A stretch of DNA of 20,855 nt from DATIJJ01 sp035478795 (GTDB lineage: Bacteria > Pseudomonadota > Gammaproteobacteria > DSM-16500): contig DATIJJ010000055.1 in NCBI GenBank assembly GCA_035478795.1, forward strand, positions 1 through 20,855. The letters are read 5' to 3'. A program made the position numbers and the translations under genes. The notes below the pieces were generated by a model. It saw only the letters and a program-made list of their open reading frames with translations, did not search any database and was not told the origin of the DNA. Positions 8,826-17,421 of this stretch are shown here, in pieces. How positions within the stretch are numbered: position 1 is the first letter of the stretch; every line of letters begins with the position of its first letter.

Positions 8826-10799
8826 TCAGAATCCCGGCAAGAGCCAAATCAGAAACACGACCAAACCAATCACCATCGTCAGGGCATAGTGATACATATA
8901 GCCCGTTTGCAGACCACGGGACACGCGTGCCAGCCAGCGAATCAATTGACCGGAACCATTCACGAAAAGACCATCAATAAAGGCGAGATCACATACTTTA
9001 TAGAAAAATTCACCCAGCTTACGCGCGCCATGTACAAAAACGAGTTGATTAAAATCATCAAATCCGTATTTTTTGACAATCATTTCATATAAAAAGGCAA
9101 ACCGTTTTTTCAACGCATCGGCCCACATCGGTCGTGCCAGATTAAATAACCATGCCATGACCAAACCGGCAAGCGCCAGCCACAAGGTGAGTGAACTGCC
9201 TGCATGGAACGCCATCGAATCGGCACCGTGAAAATTCGCTGCCATTTCAGCCAGCACATGATGCGCTGGCAACACAAAAATACTGTCGCCTAACAAATGC
9301 GGACTGGCAAATAACATCGGGCCAATCAATAATCCGCCTGCAACAAGACTGGGGATCGCGAGCAACAACAACGGAATCAACACAACCCACGGTGATTCTG
9401 TCACGTGTTTTTGGGCATCACTATCCAGTCGGCATTTCCCATGAAATGTGAGAAACAGTGCGCGAAAAATATAGAGCGGCGTGATAAAGGCACCCGCCAT
9501 GGCACAAACCCAGGCAAAATGCGCGCCAGGGATTGTGGATAAATGGACGGCTTCAATGATCGCATCTTTCGAATAAAAACCGGAAAACGGTGGAATGGCG
9601 GCGAGCGCAAACGCGCCCACGGCAAACGTGAGATAGGTAATCGGCAAGCGACGCGCAAGCCCGCCCATTTTTCGCATGTCCTGTTCATGATGCAGTGCAA
9701 TGATGACAGAGCCTGCCGCGAGAAAAAGCAGTGCCTTGAAAAAGGCATGCGTCACGAGATGAAAAATAGCTGCATCATAGGCCGAGGCACCGAGCGCCAT
9801 CGTCATATAACCCAGTTGCGATAACGTCGAATAGGCAATGACCCGTTTAATATCATGATGGAATACCGCAAGAATCCCCATGAAAAGACAGGTCGTGGCA
9901 CCTATGGCGAGAATGAGACTTAATGTCACCGGCGAATATTCAAATAAAGGCGAACAGCGTGCCACCATATAAATCCCGGCTGTCACCATGGTCGCTGCAT
10001 GGATCAGCGCAGAAATCGGTGTCGGACCTTCCATGGATTCCGGCAACCACACATGCAGCGGCACCTGGGCCGATTTGCCCATGGCACCGATGAATAACAA
10101 AATACAGATCACGGTGATAACAGACGGATGCACACCCGCAAAAAGTCGCATGGTTTTGTCAGCGATCAGCGGCACATTGGCAAAGACGGTCTGATAATCC
10201 ACATGACCCACGTACATCAAGAGACCCGCCAGCCCTAAAATAAAACCGATGTCGCCAATACGATTCACGAGAAACGCTTTCAAACTTCCGAACACAGCCG
10301 ATTCACGTTTAAACCAGAAGCCGATCAGTAAATAGGAAACAAGACCGACCCCTTCCCAGCCAAAAAACATCAATAAAAAATTATCGGCGAGAACCAGCGT
10401 CAACATCGCAAACGTGAACAGTGAAACGTAACTGAAAAAACGCTGATAACCAGGATCATCCGCCATGTAACCGATGGTATAGATGTGCACCATGAATGAA
10501 ATAAATGTGACAATCATCACCATGGTGACACTGAGATGATCCAGCAGCAATGCCACATTAAAATGGAATGCGCCGGAGCTGACCCACTCATAGACAAGGC
10601 CATCCTGTACGGGAGAATTCTGAATTGCAATCGCCGCAAAAAGATAACTCGCCAGACAAAATGAAATACCGACCAGCGAGGTCGTGATCCAGTGTGTTGC
10701 TCTTCGTCCGATGACCTTGCCCAAAAGACCTGCCGTAAGCGAGCCTGCTAACGGCAACAACATCACCCATAACGCTATCGATAAAAAATGTTTTTCCAC
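8826..10799 (-). CDS. nuoL: NADH-quinone oxidoreductase subunit L
   Basis: NuoL is the distal antiporter-like proton pump of complex I, with the long lateral helix that clamps the membrane arm. The 657-residue length suits full-length NuoL (E. coli about 613). Glu149 in FFGWEGVGLVSYLLIGFW is the conserved helix-5 glutamate. HVWLPESMEGPTPISALIHAA, DIKRVIAYSTLSQLGYM and HAFFKALLFLAAGS are family signatures. The C-terminal part holds the amphipathic lateral helix region and a final anchor helix. The start is GTG at 10799, with AAGGA 6 nt upstream, after a 12-nt gap from nuoK. Confidence 0.96.
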   Translation of the reverse strand: MEKHFLSIALWVMLLPLAGSLTAGLLGKVIGRRATHWITTSLVGISFCLASYLFAAIAIQNSPVQDGLVYEWVSSGAFHFNVALLLDHLSVTMVMIVTFISFMVHIYTIGYMADDPGYQRFFSYVSLFTFAMLTLVLADNFLLMFFGWEGVGLVSYLLIGFWFKRESAVFGSLKAFLVNRIGDIGFILGLAGLLMYVGHVDYQTVFANVPLIADKTMRLFAGVHPSVITVICILLFIGAMGKSAQVPLHVWLPESMEGPTPISALIHAATMVTAGIYMVARCSPLFEYSPVTLSLILAIGATTCLFMGILAVFHHDIKRVIAYSTLSQLGYMTMALGASAYDAAIFHLVTHAFFKALLFLAAGSVIIALHHEQDMRKMGGLARRLPITYLTFAVGAFALAAIPPFSGFYSKDAIIEAVHLSTIPGAHFAWVCAMAGAFITPLYIFRALFLTFHGKCRLDSDAQKHVTESPWVVLIPLLLLAIPSLVAGGLLIGPMLFASPHLLGDSIFVLPAHHVLAEMAANFHGADSMAFHAGSSLTLWLALAGLVMAWLFNLARPMWADALKKRFAFLYEMIVKKYGFDDFNQLVFVHGARKLGEFFYKVCDLAFIDGLFVNGSGQLIRWLARVSRGLQTGYMYHYALTMVIGLVVFLIWLLPGF

Positions 10800-10811
10800 G
10801 TTTTATCCTTT

Positions 10812-11117
10812 TTACCCTTTTAGTGCATCCAGTTTTTCAACTTCAATCGTGCCGGATTGTCTAAACAGCACCACCATAATGGCCAAACCAATCGCCGCTT
10901 CTGCCGCTGCCACCGTCAGAATAAAAAAGACAAACACCTGGCCCACGTTATTATTTAAAAAATGGGAGAACGCAATAAAATTGGTATTCACCGCAAGCAG
11001 CATCAGTTCAATTGACATCATCATCACGATGATATTTTTGCGATTGACAAGAATACCTGCCATACCGATGCCAAATAAAAGTGCCGCAAAAATTAAATAT
11101 TGGCTCAAGGATATCAT
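10812..11117 (-). CDS. nuoK: NADH-quinone oxidoreductase subunit K
   Basis: NuoK is a three-helix, 101-residue subunit homologous to the MrpC antiporter component, with a role in the proton path along the membrane arm. The two membrane glutamates important in E. coli (E36 and E72) are present as Glu37 (MSIELMLLAVN) and Glu73 (VAAAEAAIGLAI). The start is ATG at 11117, overlapping the nuoJ stop as ATGA. The length is exactly typical. Confidence 0.96.
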   Translation of the reverse strand: MISLSQYLIFAALLFGIGMAGILVNRKNIIVMMMSIELMLLAVNTNFIAFSHFLNNNVGQVFVFFILTVAAAEAAIGLAIMVVLFRQSGTIEVEKLDALKG

Positions 11118-11722
11118 GGCTGTTTTTTCTCCGATGGCATTTTTATCAGCCGGACACGCTGATCACGCTGCACAGCCTGTTGTGCACTGACCTTTTGTGA
11201 CTTGCGTCCTTCGGGTCTTCGGTGGGTCAGTGCAATCGCCGCCACAATCGCTGTCAATAACAACACCGCTGCAATTTCAAATGGAAAGGCGTAAGTGGTA
11301 TAAAGCACAGCACCCAGATCCGCCACGTTATTGTAATCGGCAGGCTCCGGCATGGGCGGTAAAACATGGGCAAGACCAAAATAAGCAGGTTTGACTGCAA
11401 GCACAATTAATCCGACCATCAACACAACAATCCCTGCAGCAAAAGGGAGATAACGCACAAAACCTTCCTGCCGACTAACCACTTTCATGCTGAGCATCAT
11501 GACGACAAATAAAAACAACGTCATAACCGCACCCACATAAACCAGTACCAGAATGAGCGACAAAAATTCAGCGCTGAGCAACATCCAGAGTCCGGCGGAT
11601 GCAAAAAATGTCAGCACGAGAAATAAAACACCATGGACGGCATTTCTCGCAGAAACAACAGCCAGTGCAGAAATCACTGCTGTTGCCGCAAAGGCATAAA
11701 AAATAATGTGGAGTGCTGTCAT
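11114..11722 (-). CDS. nuoJ: NADH-quinone oxidoreductase subunit J
   Basis: NuoJ is a 202-residue membrane subunit with about five helices. Its third helix (VLVYVGAVMTLFLFVVMML) carries the pi-bulge region that takes part in coupling. The C-terminal ~37 residues are hydrophilic and basic (starting THRRPEGRK), slightly longer than in E. coli NuoJ (184 residues). The start ATG at 11722 overlaps the nuoI stop as ATGA, and the stop overlaps nuoK in the same way. Confidence 0.95.
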   Translation of the reverse strand: MTALHIIFYAFAATAVISALAVVSARNAVHGVLFLVLTFFASAGLWMLLSAEFLSLILVLVYVGAVMTLFLFVVMMLSMKVVSRQEGFVRYLPFAAGIVVLMVGLIVLAVKPAYFGLAHVLPPMPEPADYNNVADLGAVLYTTYAFPFEIAAVLLLTAIVAAIALTHRRPEGRKSQKVSAQQAVQRDQRVRLIKMPSEKKQP

Positions 11723-12210
11723 CGATACCTCGCATCTTCAACCCGATCGGCTCTGATTTCTGCTTCATATCGATCACCAATCGCAAGCAATTTTTCTTTC
11801 GTCAAAATATTTTCACCGCGATTTTCCATGTGATAATCGTTAAAACGCGTCAGCACAATCGAATCAACCGGACAGGATTCTTCACAAAATCCGCAATACA
11901 CACATTTAAAAAGATCCACTTCATATAACGTCGTGCGTCTTGACCCATCCACCCGCGGTTCTGCCTCAATCGTAATCGCAAGCGCCGGACAAACCGCTTC
12001 ACACAATTTGCAGGCGATACAACGTTCTTCCCCATTCGGATAACGACGCAGTGCATGCAATCCGCGAAATCGCGGCGAGGTCGGTGTTTTTTCTTCCGGA
12101 TATTGAATCGTGATTTTCGTTGCAAATAATAATCGCCCGGTCACTCGCAATCCTTTGACAAGATCAGAGAAAACAAAATTTTTAACCATTCGAACCCATT
12201 GCTTCATCAT
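11719..12210 (-). CDS. nuoI: NADH-quinone oxidoreductase subunit I (two [4Fe-4S] clusters)
   Basis: NuoI carries clusters N6a and N6b, passing electrons towards NuoB and quinone. The two ferredoxin motifs are complete: Cys64, 67, 70 and 74 (CIACKLCEAVCP), and Cys103, 106, 109 and 113 (CVYCGFCEESCP). With the ATG at 12210 the protein is 163 residues, the standard length. That start has GGAGG 7 nt upstream. An open extension to 12276 lies inside nuoH and has no family resemblance. The start overlaps the nuoH stop by 4 nt. Confidence 0.96.
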   Translation of the reverse strand: MMKQWVRMVKNFVFSDLVKGLRVTGRLLFATKITIQYPEEKTPTSPRFRGLHALRRYPNGEERCIACKLCEAVCPALAITIEAEPRVDGSRRTTLYEVDLFKCVYCGFCEESCPVDSIVLTRFNDYHMENRGENILTKEKLLAIGDRYEAEIRADRVEDARYR

Positions 12211-13244
12211 GATCCTGCCTCCGAAAACCAGGGACCGAGTTGAAAATGGATGGCCAGTGCCAGAACGACAATCCACACAATCGTCACCGGGATCAACACT
12301 TTCCAGCCAAGACGCATGATCTGATCATAACGATAACGCGGAAAGGTTGCCCGAAACCATAAATAACAAAACACAAAAAAACTCAATTTGGCGAGAAGCC
12401 AAACAAGACCTGGCACAAACGCAAAAAACGATTCGAGATAAGGAATCCCCTGAAACGGCGACAACCACCCGCCCATAAATAAAATGGCAGCCAACGCTGA
12501 AATCAAAATCATGTTGGCGTATTCCGCGAGAAAAAATAACGCAAACACGGTGCCGGAATATTCCACATGAAACCCTGCGACAATTTCAGATTCCCCTTCC
12601 GCCACATCAAACGGTGCACGATTGGTTTCAGCCACCCCTGAAATCCAGTACACAATAAAAAGCGGCAATAACGGCAGCCAATACCAGTGCCAGAACCCGC
12701 CCGATTGCGCTGTCACAATCGCGTTAAAATTGAGGGACCCCGCCGCCATCATGACGCCAATCAACGCAAAACCCATCGCAATTTCATACGAAATCGATTG
12801 TGCCGCCGCGCGAAGCGCACCAAACAATGCATATTTTGAATTGGACGCCCAGCCTGCAATCAAAACGCCATACACACCGAGCGATGAGAGCGCAAACACA
12901 TACAACACACCGGCATTGATATTGGCCAGCACCATTTTTTTATCAAAGGGAATCACCGCCCAACCCGCAAGCGCTGTCCCGATACTGATAACAGGTGCAA
13001 CCACAAATAAAAATCGGTTGGAGAGTGTTGGAATAATAATTTCTTTATTTAATAATTTAATCACATCCGCAAACGGTTGCAGCAAACCGTGTGAACCCAC
13101 GCGATTGGGGCCAATACGCATTTGCATAAAACCAATCACCTTGCGCTCAAAATACGTGAGATAAGCAACAGCAAGCAACAGCGCCACGACAATCACGAGG
13201 ATTTTGACGACAATGAAACCGATCAGGAAAAATTGTTCCATCAT
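12207..13244 (-). CDS. nuoH: NADH-quinone oxidoreductase subunit H
   Basis: NuoH forms much of the quinone chamber and the heel of the membrane arm, contacting NuoB, NuoD and NuoI. The protein is 345 residues with eight predicted helices. The conserved loops are visible: RIGPNRVGSHGLLQPFADVI with LLNKE after helix 1, and ETNRAPFDVAEGESEIVAGF between helices 5 and 6, rich in the acidic residues that line the quinone entry channel. The C-terminal RATFPRYRYDQIMRLGWK is typical. ATG at 13244 overlaps the nuoG stop as ATGA; a second ATG follows directly at 13241. Confidence 0.96.
   Translation of the reverse strand: MMEQFFLIGFIVVKILVIVVALLLAVAYLTYFERKVIGFMQMRIGPNRVGSHGLLQPFADVIKLLNKEIIIPTLSNRFLFVVAPVISIGTALAGWAVIPFDKKMVLANINAGVLYVFALSSLGVYGVLIAGWASNSKYALFGALRAAAQSISYEIAMGFALIGVMMAAGSLNFNAIVTAQSGGFWHWYWLPLLPLFIVYWISGVAETNRAPFDVAEGESEIVAGFHVEYSGTVFALFFLAEYANMILISALAAILFMGGWLSPFQGIPYLESFFAFVPGLVWLLAKLSFFVFCYLWFRATFPRYRYDQIMRLGWKVLIPVTIVWIVVLALAIHFQLGPWFSEAGS
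12218..12222 (-). promoter_or_regulatory. Ribosome binding site of nuoI
   Basis: GGAGG on the minus strand ends 7 nt before the ATG at 12210, inside the last codons of nuoH. It decides this start over the longer open frame, giving the standard 163-residue NuoI. Confidence 0.7.
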
Positions 13245-15640
13245 GATGTTTGACTCTCTGTTTTGTGTAGTTCAACAGGACCATACAATTCACTGAGTTC
13301 GCCTGTCGCAAGAATCCCGGAAGCGATACAGGCTGCATCCACCGGCACGCGTTCATCGATCCGGACAGGCAACCGCACACGGTGATTTTGCTGCGAAACC
13401 ATCACTCTGTCCTGATCATTCACCTGTAATCGCTTCGCGGTTTCCGGATGCAAACGCACTGTCATAAGATATTCCTGAATAATGACCTGCGTCGCTTGCA
13501 ACGCTTTCGCCCGCCGCTGAATACTATCACCCGCATAAATCGGAATTTCACCCACACGCGATAAATTCTGATTTGTCTGTTGCTTATCTGTCTGCAGATC
13601 ATCTGCCTGTAACCGCTCACCTGCCTCTATCCGTGCGTCATCCCGTCGTGTTTTTAGACGGGACCCAGTGTCTTTCTCCGCTTGATCCACCAACCCTTTC
13701 ACTTCATCATGCACTTCATGCGCGCTTTCATAATCAAACCCTTCGCAATCCAGTAAATTCCCCAACACCCGCAACACTTTCCACGCCGGGCGCGCTTCCC
13801 CCACCGGCGTTGCAACGCCACTAAACCGCTGCCATTGCCCCATCACATTCACAAACGTTCCAGCCGTTTCCGTAAAAGGCGTCACAGGTAAAATCACATG
13901 CGCATAATCCATCAACACCGGATTTTTATACAGTGACAATGAAACAACACAGTCAGCCTGTTCGAGTGCTGCGAGTGCAAGCGGTGCATTCGCCGAATCC
14001 AGTTCCGGTTCCACATTCAACAATACATATGCCTTGCGTGGATTTTTCCAGACGGTGTGCGCATTCAAACCCACCGACTCAATCGGTTTTCCGGCAGGTC
14101 CACGATGTGGAATCGCACCAGCCAGATAAGCCCCCGCCGCATTGGCACCTTCCGTCAAAAAGCCAACCGTTCCCTGACAGACATCCGCCAGTTGTTGTGC
14201 CAATGCACGAATATGAGATGCTTTTGGATGATGAAACGCTTGTATCCCCACCAGCACACAGATTTTTTTACCCGCACGTAACCTATCCGTGATAGCAGAA
14301 TAGTTTTCATCCGGATGAGACAGGGCATTCACCACATTCGTCAGTGTTTCGACAAAACGATGCGGCGCCACAATTTTTTTCGCGCTGACTGTAAAATGAA
14401 AATCCTCATCCATCATGTTAATTGCAATGACACGCGCACCGTTTTGTGTCGCCTTTCGCACACGCAATCCGGCGATGGGTTGTTCTCTTTGAATGTTTGA
14501 ACCGATGAGGACAATCACATCAGCGGTTTCGATATCGGCGAAAGACATCGGCAGACCAGGAAAGAGTGGCATTTCATTCTGATCAGAAAAATCCGTCTCA
14601 CGCAGACGATGATCAACGTTGGGTGATCCAATCTGCCGCATGAGTTTTTGTAATAAATAAAATTCTTCCAGTGTGGAATTGGGTGAGGCCAGCGCTGCGA
14701 TTTCATTTCCACCTGCCGTTTTCATCACACTTTGCAAGCGAGAAACCGCAATATCGAGTGCCGTTTGCCAATCTGTTTCTTTCCACTGGCCTTCGACACG
14801 CACCATCGGTTTTTCCAGACGATCCGGATGATAAAGCCCTTCGTAACTGAAACGATCGCGATCGGAAATCCAGGTTTGATTAATGTCGGTATTTTCGTGC
14901 GGCACGATGCGCATGACCTTGCCGCTACGGGTATGTGCGTAGATATTCGAACCGAGACAATCATGCGCAGCAATGGTTGGAGTCTGATTTAATTCCCACG
15001 CACGTGCGGTAAAACGAAACGGCTTGGACGTGAGTGCGCCAACAGGACAAAGATCAATGATGTTGCCGGACACTTCAGAACGCATGGCTTTTTGCACGTA
15101 CGTGCCGATTTCCATGTTTTCACCGCGATCCGTCGCACCGAGTTCGCGCAGACCCGCGACTTCATCCCCAAAACGCACGCACCGTGTGCACTGGATACAG
15201 CGCGTCATTTCAGTGTCAATCAGCGGTCCAATATCTTCATCTTCGACAGATCGCTTGCCGAATGTATAAAAAGACTCGGCCGAACCAAACCCCATGCTTA
15301 AATCCTGCAATTCGCATTCACCACCCTGATCGCAGATCGGGCAATCGAGCGGGTGGTTAATTAACAAAAATTCCATCACGGCTTTTTGAGCGGCGAGTGC
15401 TTTGGGAGATCGTGTAAAAATTTTCATGCCGGGCATGACAGGCGTTGCACAGGCAGGTAATGTCTTTGGCGCTTTTTCGACTTCAACCAGACACATACGG
15501 CAATTGGCAGCAATCGACAAATGCTTGTGATAGCAAAAACGCGGGATATAAATCCCCGCCTCATCCGCGACCTGAATGACCATGCTGTTCGGCTTTGCTT
15601 TTAACACCTTGCCGTCAATTTCGATTTCAATGTCTGACAT
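13241..15640 (-). CDS. nuoG: NADH-quinone oxidoreductase subunit G, with an internal palindromic-element insertion
   Basis: NuoG is the large Fe-S subunit of the NADH-oxidising arm. Cys36, 47, 50 and 64 bind the [2Fe-2S] cluster N1b. His96, Cys100, Cys103 and Cys109 bind N5. Cys148, 151, 154 and 198 bind N4. The extra four-cysteine N7 site of E. coli is absent: the region after residue 220 has only an isolated cysteine, as in mitochondrial-type NuoG. A molybdopterin-oxidoreductase-like domain fills the remainder without a visible cofactor function, which is normal. The length is 799 residues. A hydrophilic stretch at about 648-690 separates the domain ending near GNLLDCEGFDYESA from the C-terminal domain starting LSRVGEIPIY, and it contains a hairpin-forming repeat (see separate entry). 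ATG at 15640 follows the nuoF stop by 3 nt, with AAGG in the nuoF end as ribosome site. Confidence 0.96.
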   Translation of the reverse strand: MSDIEIEIDGKVLKAKPNSMVIQVADEAGIYIPRFCYHKHLSIAANCRMCLVEVEKAPKTLPACATPVMPGMKIFTRSPKALAAQKAVMEFLLINHPLDCPICDQGGECELQDLSMGFGSAESFYTFGKRSVEDEDIGPLIDTEMTRCIQCTRCVRFGDEVAGLRELGATDRGENMEIGTYVQKAMRSEVSGNIIDLCPVGALTSKPFRFTARAWELNQTPTIAAHDCLGSNIYAHTRSGKVMRIVPHENTDINQTWISDRDRFSYEGLYHPDRLEKPMVRVEGQWKETDWQTALDIAVSRLQSVMKTAGGNEIAALASPNSTLEEFYLLQKLMRQIGSPNVDHRLRETDFSDQNEMPLFPGLPMSFADIETADVIVLIGSNIQREQPIAGLRVRKATQNGARVIAINMMDEDFHFTVSAKKIVAPHRFVETLTNVVNALSHPDENYSAITDRLRAGKKICVLVGIQAFHHPKASHIRALAQQLADVCQGTVGFLTEGANAAGAYLAGAIPHRGPAGKPIESVGLNAHTVWKNPRKAYVLLNVEPELDSANAPLALAALEQADCVVSLSLYKNPVLMDYAHVILPVTPFTETAGTFVNVMGQWQRFSGVATPVGEARPAWKVLRVLGNLLDCEGFDYESAHEVHDEVKGLVDQAEKDTGSRLKTRRDDARIEAGERLQADDLQTDKQQTNQNLSRVGEIPIYAGDSIQRRAKALQATQVIIQEYLMTVRLHPETAKRLQVNDQDRVMVSQQNHRVRLPVRIDERVPVDAACIASGILATGELSELYGPVELHKTESQTS
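13637..13670. repeat. Palindromic repeat-like element inside nuoG
   Basis: The plus strand contains TCCCGTC (13641-13647), a 9-nt loop, and the exact complement GACGGGA (13657-13663), flanked by GTCA on the left and CCCAGTG on the right. This resembles the dispersed proteobacterial palindrome of the type GTCATCCCG...CGGGATCCAGT, such as Rickettsia palindromic elements. In the nuoG frame it encodes DTGSRLKTRRDD, residues about 656-667. The hairpin and frame are direct observations. Membership of a dispersed repeat family is inference, since only one copy is seen in this window. Confidence 0.55.
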
Positions 15641-15643
15641 GTT

Positions 15644-16918
15644 TTATACCTTACATTTCCCCTGCTCGACATGGTAAACAAATTCATCATAAAAATGTTT
15701 CAGAAAACCACCCACCGGCCAGGCAGCCGCTTCACCGAATGCACAAATCGTGCGGCCTTCAATGTTTTTTGCAACACGCCGCAAATTCTCAATATCGGCG
15801 AGTGTCCCGTGACCGTGTTCAATGCGATGCACGAGACGATATAACCAGCCCGTACCTTCGCGACACGGCGTACATTGGCCACAGGATTCATCCATATAAA
15901 AATGGGAAATCCGCTGCAGCATGTTCACCATGCAAACCGTTTCATCCATGATAATCACCGCACCCGATCCCAAACCCGATCCCGCTTTTTGAATCGAATC
16001 AAAATCCATGTCGAGCTCCATCATGATGCTTGCCGGCAAGACAGGCATCGATGACCCACCTGGAATCACGGCTTTTAATTGATGGCCGGATCGAACACCG
16101 CCTGCCATCGCCAGTAAATCCCTGAAAGGCGTACCCAATGGCACTTCATAATTACCCGGTTTATTCACGTGACCCGTCACGCTGAAAATTTTACATCCGC
16201 CATTATTCGGTTTACCGAGATTCAAAAACCATTCAGCGCCTTTTTCCAAAATCACCGGGACTGACGCGAACGTTTCGACGTTATTGATCGTCGTCGGTCG
16301 ACCATACAATCCTTTTGCAGCCGGAAAAGGCGGCTTGAATCGCGGCATGCCTTTTTTGCCTTCAAGCGATTCCATCAACGCAGTTTCTTCACCACAAATA
16401 TAGGCACCCGCACCGAGATGCGAATAAATATCGACATCGACTCCTGATCCCAACACATTTTTCCCAAGATATCCCGCACGTCTTGCTTCATCGAGCGCTG
16501 CCTCAAAACGTTCATACGGTTCATGAAATTCACCGCGAATGTAATTGTAGGCAACCGTTGCACCCATCGCATAACAGGCAATCAAAAGCCCTTCAATCAA
16601 TTGATGCGGATTCAACCGTAAAATATCGCGATCCTTGCACGTACCAGGTTCCCCTTCATCCGCATTGCATAACACATATTTTTGTCCCGGCATGTCATGA
16701 CGAATGAAACTCCATTTTAACCCTGTTGGAAAACCCGCACCCCCGCGTCCACGCAAGGCTGACAATTTCAGTGACTCGATAATTTTTTCAGGCGGACTTT
16801 TTTCCCGCACGATTTTTTTCCATTGTTCATACCCGCCTGCACTTTCGTAGGTACCGAGTGTCCACGGTTTGTCTAAATGTAAAGTACGAAAACAGATTTC
16901 ATTCGCCACAGCCGTCAC
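15644..16918 (-). CDS. nuoF: NADH-quinone oxidoreductase subunit F (NADH- and FMN-binding)
   Basis: NuoF oxidises NADH, holds FMN and carries [4Fe-4S] cluster N3. The 424-residue protein has the glycine-rich nucleotide site RGRGGAGFPTGLKW, the FMN-binding NADEGEPGTCKDRDI, and ICGEETALMESLEG with KGLYGRPTTINNVET. The N3 ligands are Cys346, 349 and 352 (ESCGQCTPCREGTGW) and Cys392 (RTICAFGEAAAWP). The start is GTG at 16918, overlapping the nuoE stop as GTGA, with AAGAG 5 nt upstream. A GTG three codons later is possible but less well placed. It pairs with NuoE as the NADH module. Confidence 0.96.
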   Translation of the reverse strand: MTAVANEICFRTLHLDKPWTLGTYESAGGYEQWKKIVREKSPPEKIIESLKLSALRGRGGAGFPTGLKWSFIRHDMPGQKYVLCNADEGEPGTCKDRDILRLNPHQLIEGLLIACYAMGATVAYNYIRGEFHEPYERFEAALDEARRAGYLGKNVLGSGVDVDIYSHLGAGAYICGEETALMESLEGKKGMPRFKPPFPAAKGLYGRPTTINNVETFASVPVILEKGAEWFLNLGKPNNGGCKIFSVTGHVNKPGNYEVPLGTPFRDLLAMAGGVRSGHQLKAVIPGGSSMPVLPASIMMELDMDFDSIQKAGSGLGSGAVIIMDETVCMVNMLQRISHFYMDESCGQCTPCREGTGWLYRLVHRIEHGHGTLADIENLRRVAKNIEGRTICAFGEAAAWPVGGFLKHFYDEFVYHVEQGKCKV

Positions 16919-17421
16919 TCCAACTCTTTCAGGATCGCGTCCACTTTTTCGGGCGTCAGATTTTCATAATATTTTTTATCAAGCTGAAACATCGGAGCTG
17001 CCGCACACGCCGCAAGACATTCCACTTCACGCAGCGTAAAACGACCATCAGGTGTCGTTTCATTCACGCCCATTTCCAGACGTTTTTTTAAATGGTCCAC
17101 TATTTTTTGTGACCCGTTCAGCATGCAGGAAATACTCGTGCATACGTTTATCACATGTCGGCCCACCGGTTTCAGGTTATACATCGTGTAAAACGTCGCG
17201 ACTTCATACACAGCAATGGGAGGCATCCCTAAATAATCCGCCACTGCATGCATGAGGGCTTCGGTCAGGCAGCCGCCATTTTCTTCCTGCACGATGGTGA
17301 GCGCTTGCATGACACCCGAGCGCTTTTGATCTTCCGGATACCGTGTGATCCAGCGATCAATCTTCGCGCGCGCATCGGCTGATAATATTTTTTTATATTC
17401 TGGTGTTTTATGTTCCGACAT
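16915..17421 (-). CDS. nuoE: NADH-quinone oxidoreductase subunit E ([2Fe-2S])
   Basis: NuoE is a thioredoxin-fold subunit with cluster N1a, thought to buffer electrons from FMN. It has 168 residues. The ligands Cys94, Cys99, Cys135 and Cys139 are intact, in CTSISC and CLAACAAAP. The N-terminal helical domain includes VYEVATFYTMYNL, which contacts NuoF. The start ATG at 17421 overlaps the nuoD stop by one base (TAATG), with GGGGAG about 11 nt upstream. Confidence 0.96.
   Translation of the reverse strand: MSEHKTPEYKKILSADARAKIDRWITRYPEDQKRSGVMQALTIVQEENGGCLTEALMHAVADYLGMPPIAVYEVATFYTMYNLKPVGRHVINVCTSISCMLNGSQKIVDHLKKRLEMGVNETTPDGRFTLREVECLAACAAAPMFQLDKKYYENLTPEKVDAILKELE

Noticed and set aside
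10684..11190. Plus-strand ORF of 168 codons
   Set aside because: It runs antisense across nuoL, nuoK and nuoJ; its composition reflects the complement of membrane-protein codons.
12622..13164. Plus-strand ORF of 180 codons
   Set aside because: It is antisense to nuoH, which is strongly supported by family motifs.
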